From assembly GCA_026874595.1 (NCBI GenBank), contig CM049311.1:42659676-42723675 (forward strand): a stretch of 64,000 nt of DNA. The letters are read 5' to 3'. The stretch comes from Sipunculus nudus (taxonomy: Eukaryota > Annelida > Sipuncula > Golfingiida > Sipunculidae). Shown in pieces: positions 12,174-25,900 of the stretch. The position numbers and the translations under genes were made by a program. Under the pieces are notes generated by a model. The model was not told the DNA's origin and searched no databases. It saw nothing but the letters and a program-made list of their open reading frames with translations. Position 1 is the first letter of the stretch; each line of letters opens with the position of its first letter.

Positions 12174-12926
12174 CACTGGGGTGAACAACAGGCCAGTGCT
12201 TTTCTGAAAAGCAAAGAAATGCTTCAATCATCACAAGTGCTTGTACACTACCAGCCTGATTTGAAATTGTACTTGGAATGTGATGCTAGCCCATACGGTC
12301 TGGGAGTTGTCCTCTCACACGAAATGCCAACAGGAGAACAACGGCCAGTTGCGTATGCGTCGCGCATGTTAGCACCTGCGGAACAAAAATATGCACAAGT
12401 GGAAAAAGAAGCCCTTTCAGTGATTTTTGGTCTTAAACATTTCCACAGATATGTGTATGGACGTAGTGTTACTATAGTTACCGATCACAAGCCACTGTTG
12501 GGGCTGTTCAAAGAAACAAAGGCAATATCATTGATGGCATCTGCCCGCATCCAGCGATGGACTCTGTTATTGGGTGCATATGACTACAGCCTGGTTTACC
12601 GTCCTGGCAAAGATCACTGTAATGCTGACGCCTTAAGTCGACTGCCTGCCCGGAAACAACCTGCTTGTGTGCCAGACCCTCCTGAAATATTGTTGTCGAT
12701 GGAGTTTGTGGATACTTCGTCTATTGTCACAGCAAAACATATTGCTCAGGAAACTAGGAATGATCCTGAGTTGAGTCGAGTTCTGCAGTACACGTTACAT
12801 GGATGGCCTGCCACTATGCCAGATGATAATGAATTGCGGCCGTATTACCCGAAACGACATGAATTGTCTGTGCAGAACAGTTGTTTGATTTGGGGCACGC
12901 GTGTGATCATTCCCAAGAAGTTCTGA
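12174..12926 (+). pseudogene. RNase H part of Gypsy polyprotein
   Basis: This continues in the same frame as the upstream gag-RT segment. It has the RT connection tail (HWGEQQ), then an RNase H domain of the RT_RNaseH type: the CDAS catalytic Asp at about residue 730, RPVAYASR, the KEALSVIFGLKHF helix, TDHKPL and NADALSR. It ends at a second in-frame stop, TGA at 12,924-12,926, between RNase H and integrase. Homologues usually have Arg there, so CGA to TGA is likely. There is no good ATG near its start, confirming that it is a segment and not an independent gene. Confidence 0.88.
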
Positions 12927-14183
12927 GAGATACTGTTGTCTGACTTGCACGATACACACCAAGGAATAGTGCGGATGAAAGCTTTATGCCGCTCTTACTT
13001 TTGGTGGCCTAAACTTGATAGTGACATTGAGATGACAGTACGGCAATGTCAGATGTGCCAACAAGTGGGTAGGAAGCCACCAGTTGCACCGTTGCAGCCT
13101 TGGATTTGGCCTTCGACACCCTGGAGTCGAATCCATATCGATTTTGCTGGTCCTTTTGAAGGGAAAATGATCCTAGTGATTGTGGATGCTAATAGTAAAT
13201 TTATAGATGCTCATGTGACCACTTCCAGTAGTGCGGAGGTGACTCTGGATAAACTTCGCCACACGTTTGCTATGCATGGGCTCCCATGTTCTATCGTCTC
13301 CGATAATGGACCATCCTTTGCAAATCAGAAGTTCCAGACATTCTGTGATATGAATGGAATTCGCCACATTAAAGTTTCACCGTACCACCCATCAAGTAAT
13401 GGGTTGGCTGAGAGAGCGGTACAGTCTATCAAAAATGGGTTAAAGAAATCCAAAGAAGGATCCCTGGAATCGCGATTGTACAGATTCTTGCTGACGTACA
13501 ATATCACTCCGCATGCTACGACAAACGAATCGCCCTCAGTTTTACTCATGAAGCGCCAGTTAAGGTCAAGGTTTGATTTGCTTAGACCTGATACAGAGGC
13601 AGTTGTGCTAAAGAAACAAGAACAAATGAAGAACCACTATGATATGAAAGCCAAACAGCGTAGTTTCTTTATTGGAGACAAAGTTTACGCGAGAAATTTC
13701 ATGAAGGGCCCCAAATGGGTCTCTGGTGTGATACAGGAACAGTTGAGTCCTGTTAGTTTCACTGTCCGATTGTCTGATGGTCGTGTCTGGAGGCGTTATA
13801 TAGATCATGTGAAATTGTGTTATGATGATGTTGTTAATGGTGAATTGTCACAGAATGAGCCTGCACCTGAAGTACAGAGATCTATAGGGCCTACTCAGTT
13901 ACCCGTGCCAGTTGTACCAAATGACTCTGTGCCTGTTAGTAATTCATATGTTTATCAGCCTGAGATTCCTATTGCTATTGATACCACTGATTGTGACACT
14001 CAAGCTAAAGACTCTGATGCTGGAGCTTGTACTTCATGTGATACATCTTCTGTTGCGCATGAGAACGCGAATAGTTCTGATGACACTTTGGCTAATAGTA
14101 AGAGTAGCTCGGGTGTTGATAACTCTTTGGTTCAGAGTCGACCAAAACGAGTAATCCGGAAACCAAAGAGGTTAGACTGGTAA
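12927..14183 (+). pseudogene. Integrase part of Gypsy polyprotein
   Basis: The same frame continues after the TGA. The N-terminal HHCC zinc domain is visible (LHDTHQG, then CQMC). The DDE core has Asp in HIDFAGPF (about residue 1016), Asp in SDNGPSF (1070) and Glu in GLAERAVQ (1106), giving the expected D-35-E spacing. A GPY/F-like segment (MKGPKWVSGVI, about 1204) and a Ser/Asp-rich tail ending PKRVIRKPKRLDW follow. The frame terminates with TAA at 14,181-14,183, 18 bases before the 3' LTR. Whole gag-pol would be 1362 residues, normal for a Gypsy polyprotein. All catalytic residues are intact; only the two upstream stops break it. Confidence 0.9.
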
Positions 14184-14201
14184 ATTGTATGAGCCACAGT
14201 A

Positions 14202-14572
14202 TAGCGATGTTTGATGTTTTTATTTTGTTTCATTAACATGTCAAAGTATAGACTTGTTTTAATTTTACATTTACTCGTAATCAGTTGTACTTACTATTTA
14301 CACACATCTGGATACTTATACCACTGCTCCAGTTCACATGTAATTATGGTAAAACTTTATTAAGCGATGTCTCAGCTAAGGTTGGAGGAGATGTTATGTA
14401 TTCCCACTTTCCGTAACCGAGTTTGTGTTTTTGGCATGTCTTTTTGGGGATCACGTGACCGAACGCAGAGTTAGGCGGATCGGCCATGTTGATGTATGAC
14501 TAGGAACCTGGATTAAAGTTTTGTTCCGTTTATGCCGTTTTATTCGGTCTGGTTCTTCTCTGGGACATAACA
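14202..14572 (+). repeat. 3' LTR
   Basis: It is the partner of 9692-10,062, of equal length (371 bp), with three substitutions and no indels. It ends ...acataaca, followed by ctag. Confidence 0.93.
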
Positions 14573-15150
14573 CTAGTGACTACCAAACATGCAAACATGC
14601 CAATTTTGGGGGTTTAACCTTCCCCACTGCTGGGTCATAGCACTAGTGCAAGTGGCTGTGAGGCCCAGTTTCCATGAAGGTGGGGTGATCCAGCCTGAAA
14701 ACATGGGAGCAGATTAATGGCTGGGCTGACTGACTGCCTGCAGGACAGGCACACCATGTGATAATTTAAGCTGATAAGCATCTCAGTCAAGCCACAGATG
14801 TATTTTGTGTATGTATTCTTGTCTTTATTGGGTATATGTAAATATTAATAAACCTTAAACTGCTAACATTTTGATTTTTTTACCTTCTGTTATACATTTT
14901 GTACAAAAACCACAACATTTTTAGCCCACAATATTATCTGAATCTACAGTATGTTCAAATGATTTGTTTTCTAAACAAACATGGAAAATTTCATGTAAAT
15001 TATAAGTAAACTGAAATTTTATTCTGTGAACTCCCGACAAAATTGTTTTCCATGACCATGACTTCAGTAATACCTTAACACTGTATGTGAACAATGCAGA
15101 AAATATTGACACTTAACCAGTGTCTCTCTCAGATCATTTTGTGATTCTAT
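14573..15150. other. Intergenic spacer
   Basis: No gene is seen. The TTCTAT at 15,145-15,150 is discussed with the adjacent TIR element. Confidence 0.5.
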
Positions 15151-15179
15151 CATGGAGGTATACCCTTAGCAAAATGAAA

Positions 15180-15500
15180 AGTTTGCCGCTGCTTTGCTGC
15201 AACCGTGCTGCAAAGCAGCAGAAACCAAAATAGGCTGCAAGAAGAGTGTGCAGGAAGGCTGCGGCTAGTTGCATGCTTCCCGCTGCCTGGCAAAGGCTGC
15301 AGGAAAGTGTGCAGCAAATCTGAATTGTGTGCTGGAAGGTTGCGGGAGGGTTGCGGCTAGCCGCAGTCCTATAGAGTATTTTAATACTGTGTGCAGGAAG
15401 GCTGCAGGAGGATTGCGGCTAGCCGCAGCCTCATAGAGTTAACTGGATGCTGTGCGCAGGAAGGCTGCGGGAGGGTTGCGGCTTGCCGCAGTCTTTTACA
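15180..15500. repeat. GC-rich minisatellite, left block
   Basis: Imperfect repeats of a ~60-75-bp unit made from gcaggaaggctgcgg, gagggttgcggctag and ccgcagtc words. They share the gctgc and ggaa vocabulary of the larger block at 16.6-17.6 kb, which suggests a common origin. Confidence 0.75.
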
Positions 15501-16599
15501 GTTTTATTTGCTCTACTATTTCCTGTCTTACCCTGCTGTGATTGGCTAAACTGATTTTGGAGGGAAAGGCAGCCATTTTTGCAAAATTAGACAGTGCTTT
15601 GTTAGCTCTTCTAAAAATATGAAGATCTGTGCCAAATAGCTCAAGTAAGTGTAACATTCAACAGATCCAGCATGTTCAGAGGACTCATTGGATTAATTAG
15701 AACATACAATTAGTTGATGGGAGGAACAAAGAGAGGGTGTTATGTTACTACCACCAGTAAGTTTGAACTACATATTTGTACCCTAAGGGATGCCGCAGCA
15801 AGCATTGATAAAGGGCTGCCCAGCACTGATAAGATTGATTTTTCCTCAAGTAATTTTACACACAGAAAGTGTAGTATTAAATTTTATTTTGTGGAAAAGT
15901 AAAAACTAAGTCTAAGATTAATGGTGGGATTGAAAGATGTTTTCAAGCTGAAAGGCAGATATATCAAAGGCAGCATGAAAACAATTCTGTGGTTAACGTG
16001 TATATCATGCATTTATTGAACTCCAATGCATTTTGAGTTTTATTGATTTGAATATGAAACAGTAACTTTAAATAAGGTTTTGTTTTCATCTTCACACAAA
16101 CTTTAAAATTCTCAGGCTAAGCTTCATTTAAAGTTGATTTGCTAAATTCTGTTTGACTTATGTCTATAGATGTCACCCTAAGTAAACGGGAAATTCCTAA
16201 CAATATTGAAGTAACCCAATGTCACTTTGTGGTTCATGTTTCTAGTCCTTGGCCTGACAATATACTCACCCAGAACTTTTATTCAGCTATGTAGCTACAC
16301 AACTTCATGCAGGATTTGTGTGACTGTGTAGTGTGTACTCTGATTCATATTCATCAAGGTGTAATTTCTAACAAAGCTTGATTAAGTTTGGTTTATATTT
16401 AAAAGCCATTATGGATTAAGGTTTAATTGTATGTGCAAATTAAATAAAGTTTCATGAGAGCTTGTTCTGTTGAGTACCTGCATTTATATTTGGAGCAGAG
16501 ACAGTCACTTACTAATGACATGGCATGTCTGCTTGTACACAATAACTGAGCCCACGTGCTATTGTTTATACATATCATGGCTGCTATCTAATTGGCCCC

Positions 16600-17585
16600 T
16601 GCTGCGGGAAAGTGTGCGAGAAGGCTGCGGGAAAGTGTGCAAGAAGCTGCAGAAAGTGTGCAAGGCTGCAGGAAGTGTGCGAGAAGGTTGCAGGAAAGTC
16701 TGCAAGAAGGCTGCGGGAAAGTGTGCGAGAAGGCTGCAGGAAAGTGTGCAAGGCTGCGGGAAGTGTGCGAGAAGGCTGCGGGAAAGTGTGCGAGAAGGCT
16801 GCAGGAAAAGGGCTGCGGGAACATTGGTTGCAGCAAGCCTGCAGCAAGGTTGCCACAAACTAATCTGCATGGCAAATTGTGACCTTGCTGCAAGGTTGCT
16901 GCAAAGCTGCGGGAAAGTGTGCGAGAAGCTGCAGAAAGTGTTCAAGGCTGCAGGAAGTGTGGGAGAAGGCTGCGGGAAAGTGTGCGAGGAGGCTGCGGGA
17001 AAGTGTGCGAGAAGCTGCAGGAAGTGTGCAAGGCTGCAGGAAGTGTGCGAGAAGGCTGCGGGAAAGTGTGCGAGAAGGCTGCAGGAAAAGGGCTGCGGGA
17101 ACATTGGTTGCAGCAAGCCTGCAGCAAGGTTGCCACAAACTAATTTGCATGGCAAATTGTGACCTTGCTGCAAGGTTGCTGCAAAGCTGCAGGAAAGTGT
17201 GCGAGAAGCTGCAGAAAGTGTGCAAGGCTGCAGGAAGTGTGCGAGAAGGCTGCGGGAAAGTGTGCAAGAAGGCTGCGGGAAAGTGTGCAAGAAGCTGCAG
17301 GAAGTGTGCAAGGCTGCAGGAAGTGTGCGAGAAGGCTGCGGGAAAGTGTGCGAGAAGGCTGCGGGAAAGTGTGCGAGAAGCTGCAGGAAGTGTGCAAGGC
17401 TGCAGGAAGTGTGCGAGAAGGCTGCTGGAAAGTGTGCGAGAAGGCTGCAGGAAAAGGGCTGCAGGAACATTGGTTGCAGCAAGCCTGCAGCAAGGTTGCC
17501 GCAAACTAATTTGCATGGCAAATTGTGACCTTGCTGCAAGGTTGCTGCTAAGCTGCAGCAAGTTTGCAGCAACAGTGCGCGGCAA
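16600..17585. repeat. GC-rich higher-order minisatellite, right block
   Basis: Short units of 18-24 bp (gctgcgggaaagtgtgcgagaag and variants) are organised in three higher-order copies. Each copy ends with a unique-looking stretch containing aacattggttgcagcaag and gcatggcaaattgtgacc, near 16,818, 17,097 and 17,465. The units lack stop codons in several frames on both strands, so open frames of 230-340 codons appear in opposite directions over the same bases. Their Cys/Ala/Arg-rich translations are a by-product of the repeat; I do not call a gene. Confidence 0.9.
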
Positions 17586-17600
17586 GCTTATACCTCCATG

Positions 17601-19430
17601 GTTCTATCATACAACTAATTGTTTTTGAATACTAGTATGATACCAGTTTAATAAAAAGAAATAAGCAGGAAACTCAGCCTTATTTCTTTTGACTTTTTTT
17701 TCCAAAAATTTATTGTACAAGACTAAATATTATATAATTCCATTTTAATTCAAGAATGATGAAAGTAATAACAGCTAGTCTCAAAACAATTATGATGCTA
17801 ACTGTTTGACAAGTAAGATACCAGTTTGATAAACAGGATACAGCATGAAACTCTGAAAAAAGGGACCAACAGAATTAATTTAACTGCGAACAGTAGCAGG
17901 ACTGGCCACTGGCAGTCACTACTGACCACAGACAGTCACTCCCTGTCAATCATTTCAAAACAAGGGTCACCCCCTACCACTACTGTAATCATCAACATAA
18001 GACCTGTCTTGATTATTTTTTAAGTGGTCACTGGATATCTGTTCTGGTCACTTCTGGTCACACAGGCTATTAAGTCATTAGGCAAAGGTCATTTAGGGAA
18101 TTGGGTGATAACCTGTGACTGTGAGTGACCAGTTTGGTCACTGGGTATCACAGCAAATGACCAGCTGATTAGCTGTGGCTGTCAGTGACCAAAACTACCA
18201 CAGAATTTCCGTCTGTGGCCATAGTGCTCTCATAGTGACTGTTGTTGGAATACTTCAGCCAGGAATTAACACTATGAGAGTATAGTATTAAGGTTTAGCT
18301 ACTGATTTATAAGATGATGGGAACATTTTGCAGTTGATTTTATGGAATCATAGCAATAAACTTCGTTTCCTAGATATCTGAATATTTTTATATAAATCAC
18401 CACATATAAAAGCAAGTGTTTGTTCTCATAATATGTGGATGTGTACTTGATTTAGGATGGCTTTATTTTATTACAAGACTCTTAGTCATGCTTTCTGCAT
18501 TTCTATTCTTTCAGGTTTTGCAGTTTACCAACCCTGCTGACCCCATTGAAAAGCAGAGTGATAATAAAAAATATTGGACCTACACTTTTACATTTGCATA
18601 TCTATAAATCTGATATGAGCGCCTGAACATGCCTTTTGAATTGTTTTGGACATTCATTACTGTAACATCATTTGGAGAATTTGCCCCAAGTTTGGTCTCT
18701 TGTTGGGAGGATGTGTGATATCAAATGTCAGACTTGTCAGAAATCAATTGTGTCTGCCAGTTAGCCACCTTAGAAATCCTTTTTTTCAGTGCAGTTTCAG
18801 TAATTTACCTTCAGTTTTTGGTCCAATTTAGAGAATGGTTGTTGTCTGATTTCAGACCTGTCAGAAGTCCAAAATGGCCACCAGGCAACCATCTTCAAAT
18901 TCCTTTTGATCATATTATCTCAAGAACTGTTAAAGTGAAGGCAGTCGGACGTATATTAATGTAATCTTGCAAAGTATTGGGTCAAATATTTCTTAATAAA
19001 TATTATCATCATATATGAAAGTGCAGTACAGTTGGCTTGTATTGAATAAAAATTCATACAGAAGCACCTGTTTCTCAATAATTCTTGCATGGATTTCCTT
19101 GATTTTTTGCTATATATTTTGATCTTATATTTGCCCTTTGTGGTGTTCCTTTTGAGACTGACAGATATCAAGTAAGCTATGGGAATAGTTCTGAATACCT
19201 TAACAATCATACATTCCTCAGACCATCAATTCACTGTGTTTTAACCAGACATAGGTGATATATATTTCTGTTGTCGTCGAAAATTTCAACAAATTGGCAA
19301 ATTGGTTCTTCAAAATTTGACTGGAAGTTGTGAATCTCAGCCCATGATGTCACAGGTCATGCTTGTTAAGATTTCATACTGCAAAGACGTTTCAGCAGGC
19401 CACGTTGCTGGTTATGTATTATTGAGGTAT
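17601..19430. other. Intergenic sequence with a 'ggtcac' word block
   Basis: No gene is supported. Positions about 17,890-18,240 are a patchwork of ggtcact, gtgacc, gaccag and cagtgac words in both orientations. Short open frames elsewhere have no domain. Confidence 0.45.
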
Positions 19431-19437
19431 TGGGCTA

Positions 19438-19701
19438 TTGTCGCTAGGGCAACTACTAATGACTAATAATACATTTACAACAGCAATAGATTCAAATTGC
19501 AAGTATTGCAACGTTATTAAGGAGACCTTAAACCAATTGAGTACTCGCTATACACCAATGTGTCTTGCAAAAGTCATATCAGCTTTTGTTACTGGTTATC
19601 TTCACAAAACAGTATTGACTCTTGGTCCTGACTTTTGCGATAGGGCATTCAAGCCAGCTGCAGTCTTCAACAGGGAAAGGCAGCCTATTGAGAGTTGGTA
19701 A
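19438..19701 (+). pseudogene. Unrecognised coding remnant, first piece
   Basis: An 87-codon open frame has a more protein-like composition than the surroundings, with two Cys pairs early (CKYC) and no low complexity. I do not recognise the family. It is followed within 0.9 kb by two more open pieces on the same strand (19,982-20,188 and 20,317-20,568), as expected for exons or for a decayed transposon gene. No start context or splice signals decide between these. Confidence 0.3.
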
Positions 19702-19981
19702 GCTTTATGCTTGATTGTTTGTTTTGCTTCACTTCAAGCTGTCGCAAAGCATATAGATGACCGCTCTCTTGAATCCATCAACAATGAAGTTGGTCATTAT
19801 TCCCAATCGAGCGACAATTGGCCAAATCAGCAATGAAAAAATTGTACTATCATGGTGTAAAAAACAAATTGACCAACATTAAGGCCTGTTATGACTTCTT
19901 CTTTCAGCATCGTTGCAGCATTAAAACTTGAAAACATTTTTGCTAAAATGTCATGCACTCCGCAAAGCTTAGGGTCTCCAC

Positions 19982-20188
19982 ATGAGACAAGCTGATAAGG
20001 CAAGTGTATTTAAAGAAGTAAGACCATTCTTCGGAGGAGACTTCCATGTTACATGTCATCCTTGGACAGATGACACTATCTCCCGCCAGATCTATGGAGC
20101 AGGAGGGGAGTTCACTAAAGTAAGCGATAGGGGGAGAGATCTACAGCAGAGATATCCATTTAGGATCCAATGGGGAAAATTAAGCTAA
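19982..20188 (+). pseudogene. Unrecognised coding remnant, second piece
   Basis: A 68-codon frame with mixed, globular-looking composition (FGGDFHVTCHPW, RDLQQRYPFRIQWG). The sequence is less AT-rich than the flanks. The family is not recognised. It may be part of the same broken gene as the pieces at 19,438 and 20,317. Confidence 0.3.
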
Positions 20189-20316
20189 GGATCTTCAGTA
20201 TGTGCAAGAGGATGATGCATTGCAATGTTTGTTTAGAGAAGATAGACAACTATTGGCAAGATTGTGAGACAATAGGTAGAAACAGGTTTTCTTTTTTCTA
20301 AAGGTGCCTCTTCTCC

Positions 20317-20568
20317 TCCAATGGTATTCTTCTTACGCCAACGGTCAACAATGCCTTCGTTAAAGCAAATAAAGAGTACAGCCTTCAAGTGAATCAGATT
20401 CAACTGATGAAGCCTTGGTGCATCAAACCAACAATTCGGAGAGCAAGTCCCACATGGCTAACTGGCAAATGGTATCAGGAGTCCGGACAAAAAATCATCA
20501 TCTCATTGACAATAGCACTAACTGGCAATAGACCATTTCAGCATCTCGCGAATCGCAATGCATGCTAG
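20317..20568 (+). pseudogene. Unrecognised coding remnant, third piece
   Basis: An 84-codon stretch without an ATG start, open from SNGILLTP to a TAG at 20,566-20,568. It contains NNAFVKANKEYSLQVNQ and PTWLTGKWYQESG. The composition is coding-like. I cannot name a family; a transposon-derived pseudogene is the simplest reading. Confidence 0.3.
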
Positions 20569-21957
20569 TCAGGGTCAAAGGTCACCATCACCAAAACACG
20601 TTCCTTGACCAGACATGTGCAATGCAGAAATGGCGGAACGTCACGTTCCAACCCTTTCTATATATCCATTAATATTTTCAGTGCATGGACGCCTCCCATA
20701 GAAAATGGCACCCTTTATAAGTGTTACACAATGCTCCTAAGCAGGTTAGAGCTTTTCTGCTGGCCTTTTTAAACAAAATGCAACAAATACGGGCACTTGT
20801 GCAGTCGCAGTGAGTCGCTCACTCCATGTGGCTCAAAGAATCACACTGGTGAAATATTCAAGAAGACACATAATGGTGCTTCTCATTTAACTTATTAATA
20901 TGTAGAAATGTCTTTGTCAACACTTTTATATGAAGGTTAGTAACCATTTATTATTCATGAGTATTTAGATTAGATGAACTTTTTTTTTTTTTTTTTCTCG
21001 AAATGCATCTTTATAACCATCTCAAATTTCATTGTCCTGATTCCTGTGTTAATAACAGTTTATTATAATATTGTTATGTTGAAGGCCAGTGTTTCAAGAC
21101 ATAATTCCCTTTAGTCCAGATAATTTTTTAATATATTTATATTTCCTAATAATAATCCAAACTAATCACTGAGGAACTAATGCATAGTGATAACTCTCTG
21201 ACCCTGTCATGGACAAATTTGAATCGTCCGAAATGTTTCCGTAAATGTTCACAGTTCAGCATGCAAAACTGCGGGACAAGATTATTGTTATTTTAAAATT
21301 TACAAAAATGTCTTTAACTCTTGGGTAATGGGATGGTAAATATAATTTATAATATAGCTTTTGGGGAGCATATCAAGACATTAAAAAATAAATTATAATG
21401 CAAACTTGTAAACATAACTGTTTACCCTGTTATTTGTCACTGTTAATGCTAAATATATTATTAGCCTTCTGTTGAAGATGTTTATGGCTTTCATGATCTA
21501 GGATAAATATTTAAGTGTCAAAGAACTTGAGAAAATATGATTATTAAAGAGTTTTTGTATGGTAGCTTTTCATGGATTTGCCAATGTCATCTCTTAACAT
21601 TTGCAGAAATATAATATTTATATATAAATTATGCTACTGGCGTATATATATATATATATAGTAAATAAACATTTAACTTAAAAATGACATATCAGTTGAA
21701 CGATTTAAACATGACTAAAACGCAGTGGGAAAAAAGCAAATATATATACTACATGGAAGTCCTTTCATAGCATACACTTTTTTCAGCTTACATTTTCCTT
21801 TTTTATAGTTTTTATGGAGTTTTAACACTAATAAATTCTTGAGAATCCTCAGAATACAGAGTGTATAATACGTATGCTAAAAAAATATACTTTTAATATA
21901 AAATTATTAAATTTTACTTCATACAAGTGCTTTGGACCAGCTGCTGTTAGACAAGGG
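20569..21957. other. Intergenic AT-rich sequence
   Basis: Nothing is supported beyond a poly(T) run near 20,980 and a short (TA)n near 21,643. Confidence 0.5.
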
Positions 21958-22228
21958 CACAATATCAGGGGCGTCAATATAGGGGGGGGGGGATGGGGGG
22001 TATATATACCCCCCCCACTTTTTGGCAAGGGGGGGAGGGATGGCCAATGTTATCATCCCCCCCCCCCCACTTTTCAGAGAATAATATTATAATATTGCAA
22101 ATGAAATATATTAATAAATAGAATTGAAGACTTTTCATCCATTTACTAAAAAATGTTATATCTAAACCTTGCTTTGAATTACAAAACTTATTTTCTGAAT
22201 ACAATATTATAAATATTTGAAATATGAT

Positions 22229-24262
<2,034 letters not shown>

Positions 24263-24857
24263 ATTCACTGAGCAGAACTCGCACAACGCACGTGTTGTTT
24301 CCTGTGTTTTTTCACAGACTAGCTGGCTCTGTTTTCACAAACCATGTGTACCATTGATACAATGTTTCACGACATTGTTTGGGACGAGGCATGTTAAACC
24401 CAGAGAAACAAGTAACACAGTGTATCTGCTGCGTCTGACAAACGAAGCGGCAGAAGTTGTCAGGACCGCATGTAGTTTGTTTTGGTAATGGTGACCTTTC
24501 ACCTTGGGCTCAAGGTCGGTCATCGCACATGGGCGCCTGTAATGCTGAAATGGTCTATTGATGTTAGGACTGAAAATTCCTCATCTTATTGACAATGGAT
24601 TAGAGGAAACATAAGATGGAATAATTTCTCTCCAGAAATGTCTTGAACTACCTGCACCACAGACAGTTGCTGACCTGTTTCAGTGTGGATGCTTAGTGAA
24701 TGTATTAGTAATCGCTCTTGTCATGGGGTTATTTGCCATGCGTGACGCGTGCTTCAGCTAATCACTTTTGTTAAAATTTTTAAAGTTCATTTTCATAGTT
24801 CATTTTCAAAGCGCGAAAACAAGGAAGAAATGCATATATACATTATATAAAACTTCA

Positions 24858-25885
24858 TCATGAACATGGCATCATAAGTAGACGTCTATACCACCGTTCT
24901 GATACACCTGTGTTGGACTGAAGTGCACGGATACCAACAAAGAACATGAATGGTGACATGAAAAGATTGCAGTTCGTTGCATTGGACGGCGCTGGTCTCG
25001 AGCGGATTTCATCGCATTTTGAGGGGTCAGGTTTTACCACTTGGTTGCTCCAGATCATGCCATAAAAGGAAATTTCAGATCTTTTGATGTTGCATTTTTC
25101 CTTGCGGAAGATCAAACAACAGTCCCTCGCTGTAGTCATCAGCTTGTGAAGCGCTTGGTCATGCTCCTCATCAGACCTGCCAAAAACACAAACAACGTCT
25201 GCTATGCCAAGCACACCATCTCCTACTCTTTGGAGAATTTCATCCATTTATTGCTGGAATGCGTCCTGGCTGACTTTGAGTCCGAATGGGAGCCTGCGAA
25301 ATTTGTATTTACCTGCAGGGCTCTGAAACGTCGTCAGGCTGCTCGATTCATCGTCCAACAGAATGCTCCAATGACCATGTTTTGCATCCAGCTTGCTGAA
25401 TATTGTGGAGCCTGAGAATTTTGTGTTATTTCCTCCAGTGTCGAGATTTTTTTATGCATTCTTTTCATTTGCATATTGAGGTGTTTCGGGTCTAGACATA
25501 TTCTGAGCTTGTTGTTTTTTCCCCTTGAGAATGCCAACTGATTTACCCAGTCGCTTGTCCCCTCTACGGGCTCATTGACTCCTAATCGTTCCATATCTTT
25601 CAGCTTTGCTATAATCTCTTCCCGCAGCTTCATGGGATACTTTCTTGGAGGTGCTACCACTAGGGTTGCATTTTTGTTTAGCGTGAAATGGAATTGTCCT
25701 GGTATGTTGCCAATGCCTTCAAAACATTCTGGGTACATGCGCACAAGTGTATCTCTATCCGGAATGGCTTGCTGAATAAAAAAATTACATATTCGTTTGT
25801 CTATAGCCGCTATGCCAAGTCGCTTACTTGCCTCACACGCGAGGATGGCCTGACCTGGTGTGTCACATACATAAAACGAGTACAT
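24858..25885 (-). pseudogene. Reverse transcriptase remnant
   Basis: The N-terminal half (25,334-25,885) has RKYPMKLREEII, LGVNEP, DWVNQLAFSR and LRICLDPKHLN. Between 25,415 and 25,247 the RT continues in shifted frames. The third piece (24,858-25,247) begins just before the catalytic region, where the expected Y-x-D-D reads ADVVCVFG, so the catalytic aspartates are lost. It then covers the thumb (FRKEKCNI, FYGMIWS, KPDPSK). Clearly non-functional. Confidence 0.78.
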
Positions 25886-25900
25886 CTGCTATGCTGAGTC

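Larger units (their letters stand above)
9692..14572 (+). mobile_element. Ty3/Gypsy LTR retrotransposon, nearly complete, two nonsense stops
   Basis: The element has 371-bp LTRs at both ends and one long gag-pol reading frame ordered gag, protease, reverse transcriptase, RNase H, integrase. This order is diagnostic of Ty3/Gypsy. The LTRs differ at three positions, so insertion is recent. The sequence shared by both LTRs begins tagcgatg and ends acataaca. A 4-bp CTAG lies at 9691-9694 and again at 14,573-14,576 and may be the target duplication; in that case the LTR proper starts at cgatg (9695). The double CxxC-H-C knuckles and domain order resemble the Mag / K02A2.6-like lineage; that placement is inference. 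I see no purine tract immediately before the 3' LTR. Confidence 0.93.
15151..17600. mobile_element. Candidate TIR DNA element with a minisatellite interior
   Basis: A perfect 12-bp inverted repeat CATGGAGGTATA / TATACCTCCATG bounds the region (15,151-15,162 and 17,589-17,600). The similarity extends loosely inward (both ends reach a 'tttgccgc/cttgccgc' word). TTCTAT lies directly left of the left TIR and, after one base, right of the right TIR (17,602-17,607), suggesting a short target duplication. No transposase is present. Both ends of the interior are built of GC-rich minisatellite, with about 1 kb of ordinary AT-rich DNA between them. The superfamily is not recognised. Confidence 0.55.

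Noticed and set aside
16470-17628. Long opposite-strand open frames (230-337 codons) as Cys-rich protein genes
   Set aside because: They run through a minisatellite whose units lack stops in several frames on both strands. Overlapping frames in opposite directions, no start context and no domain point to a by-product of the repeat.
24335-24523. 62-codon minus-strand frame as a gene
   Set aside because: No domain, and the opposite strand and neighbouring frames are equally open; nothing supports it.
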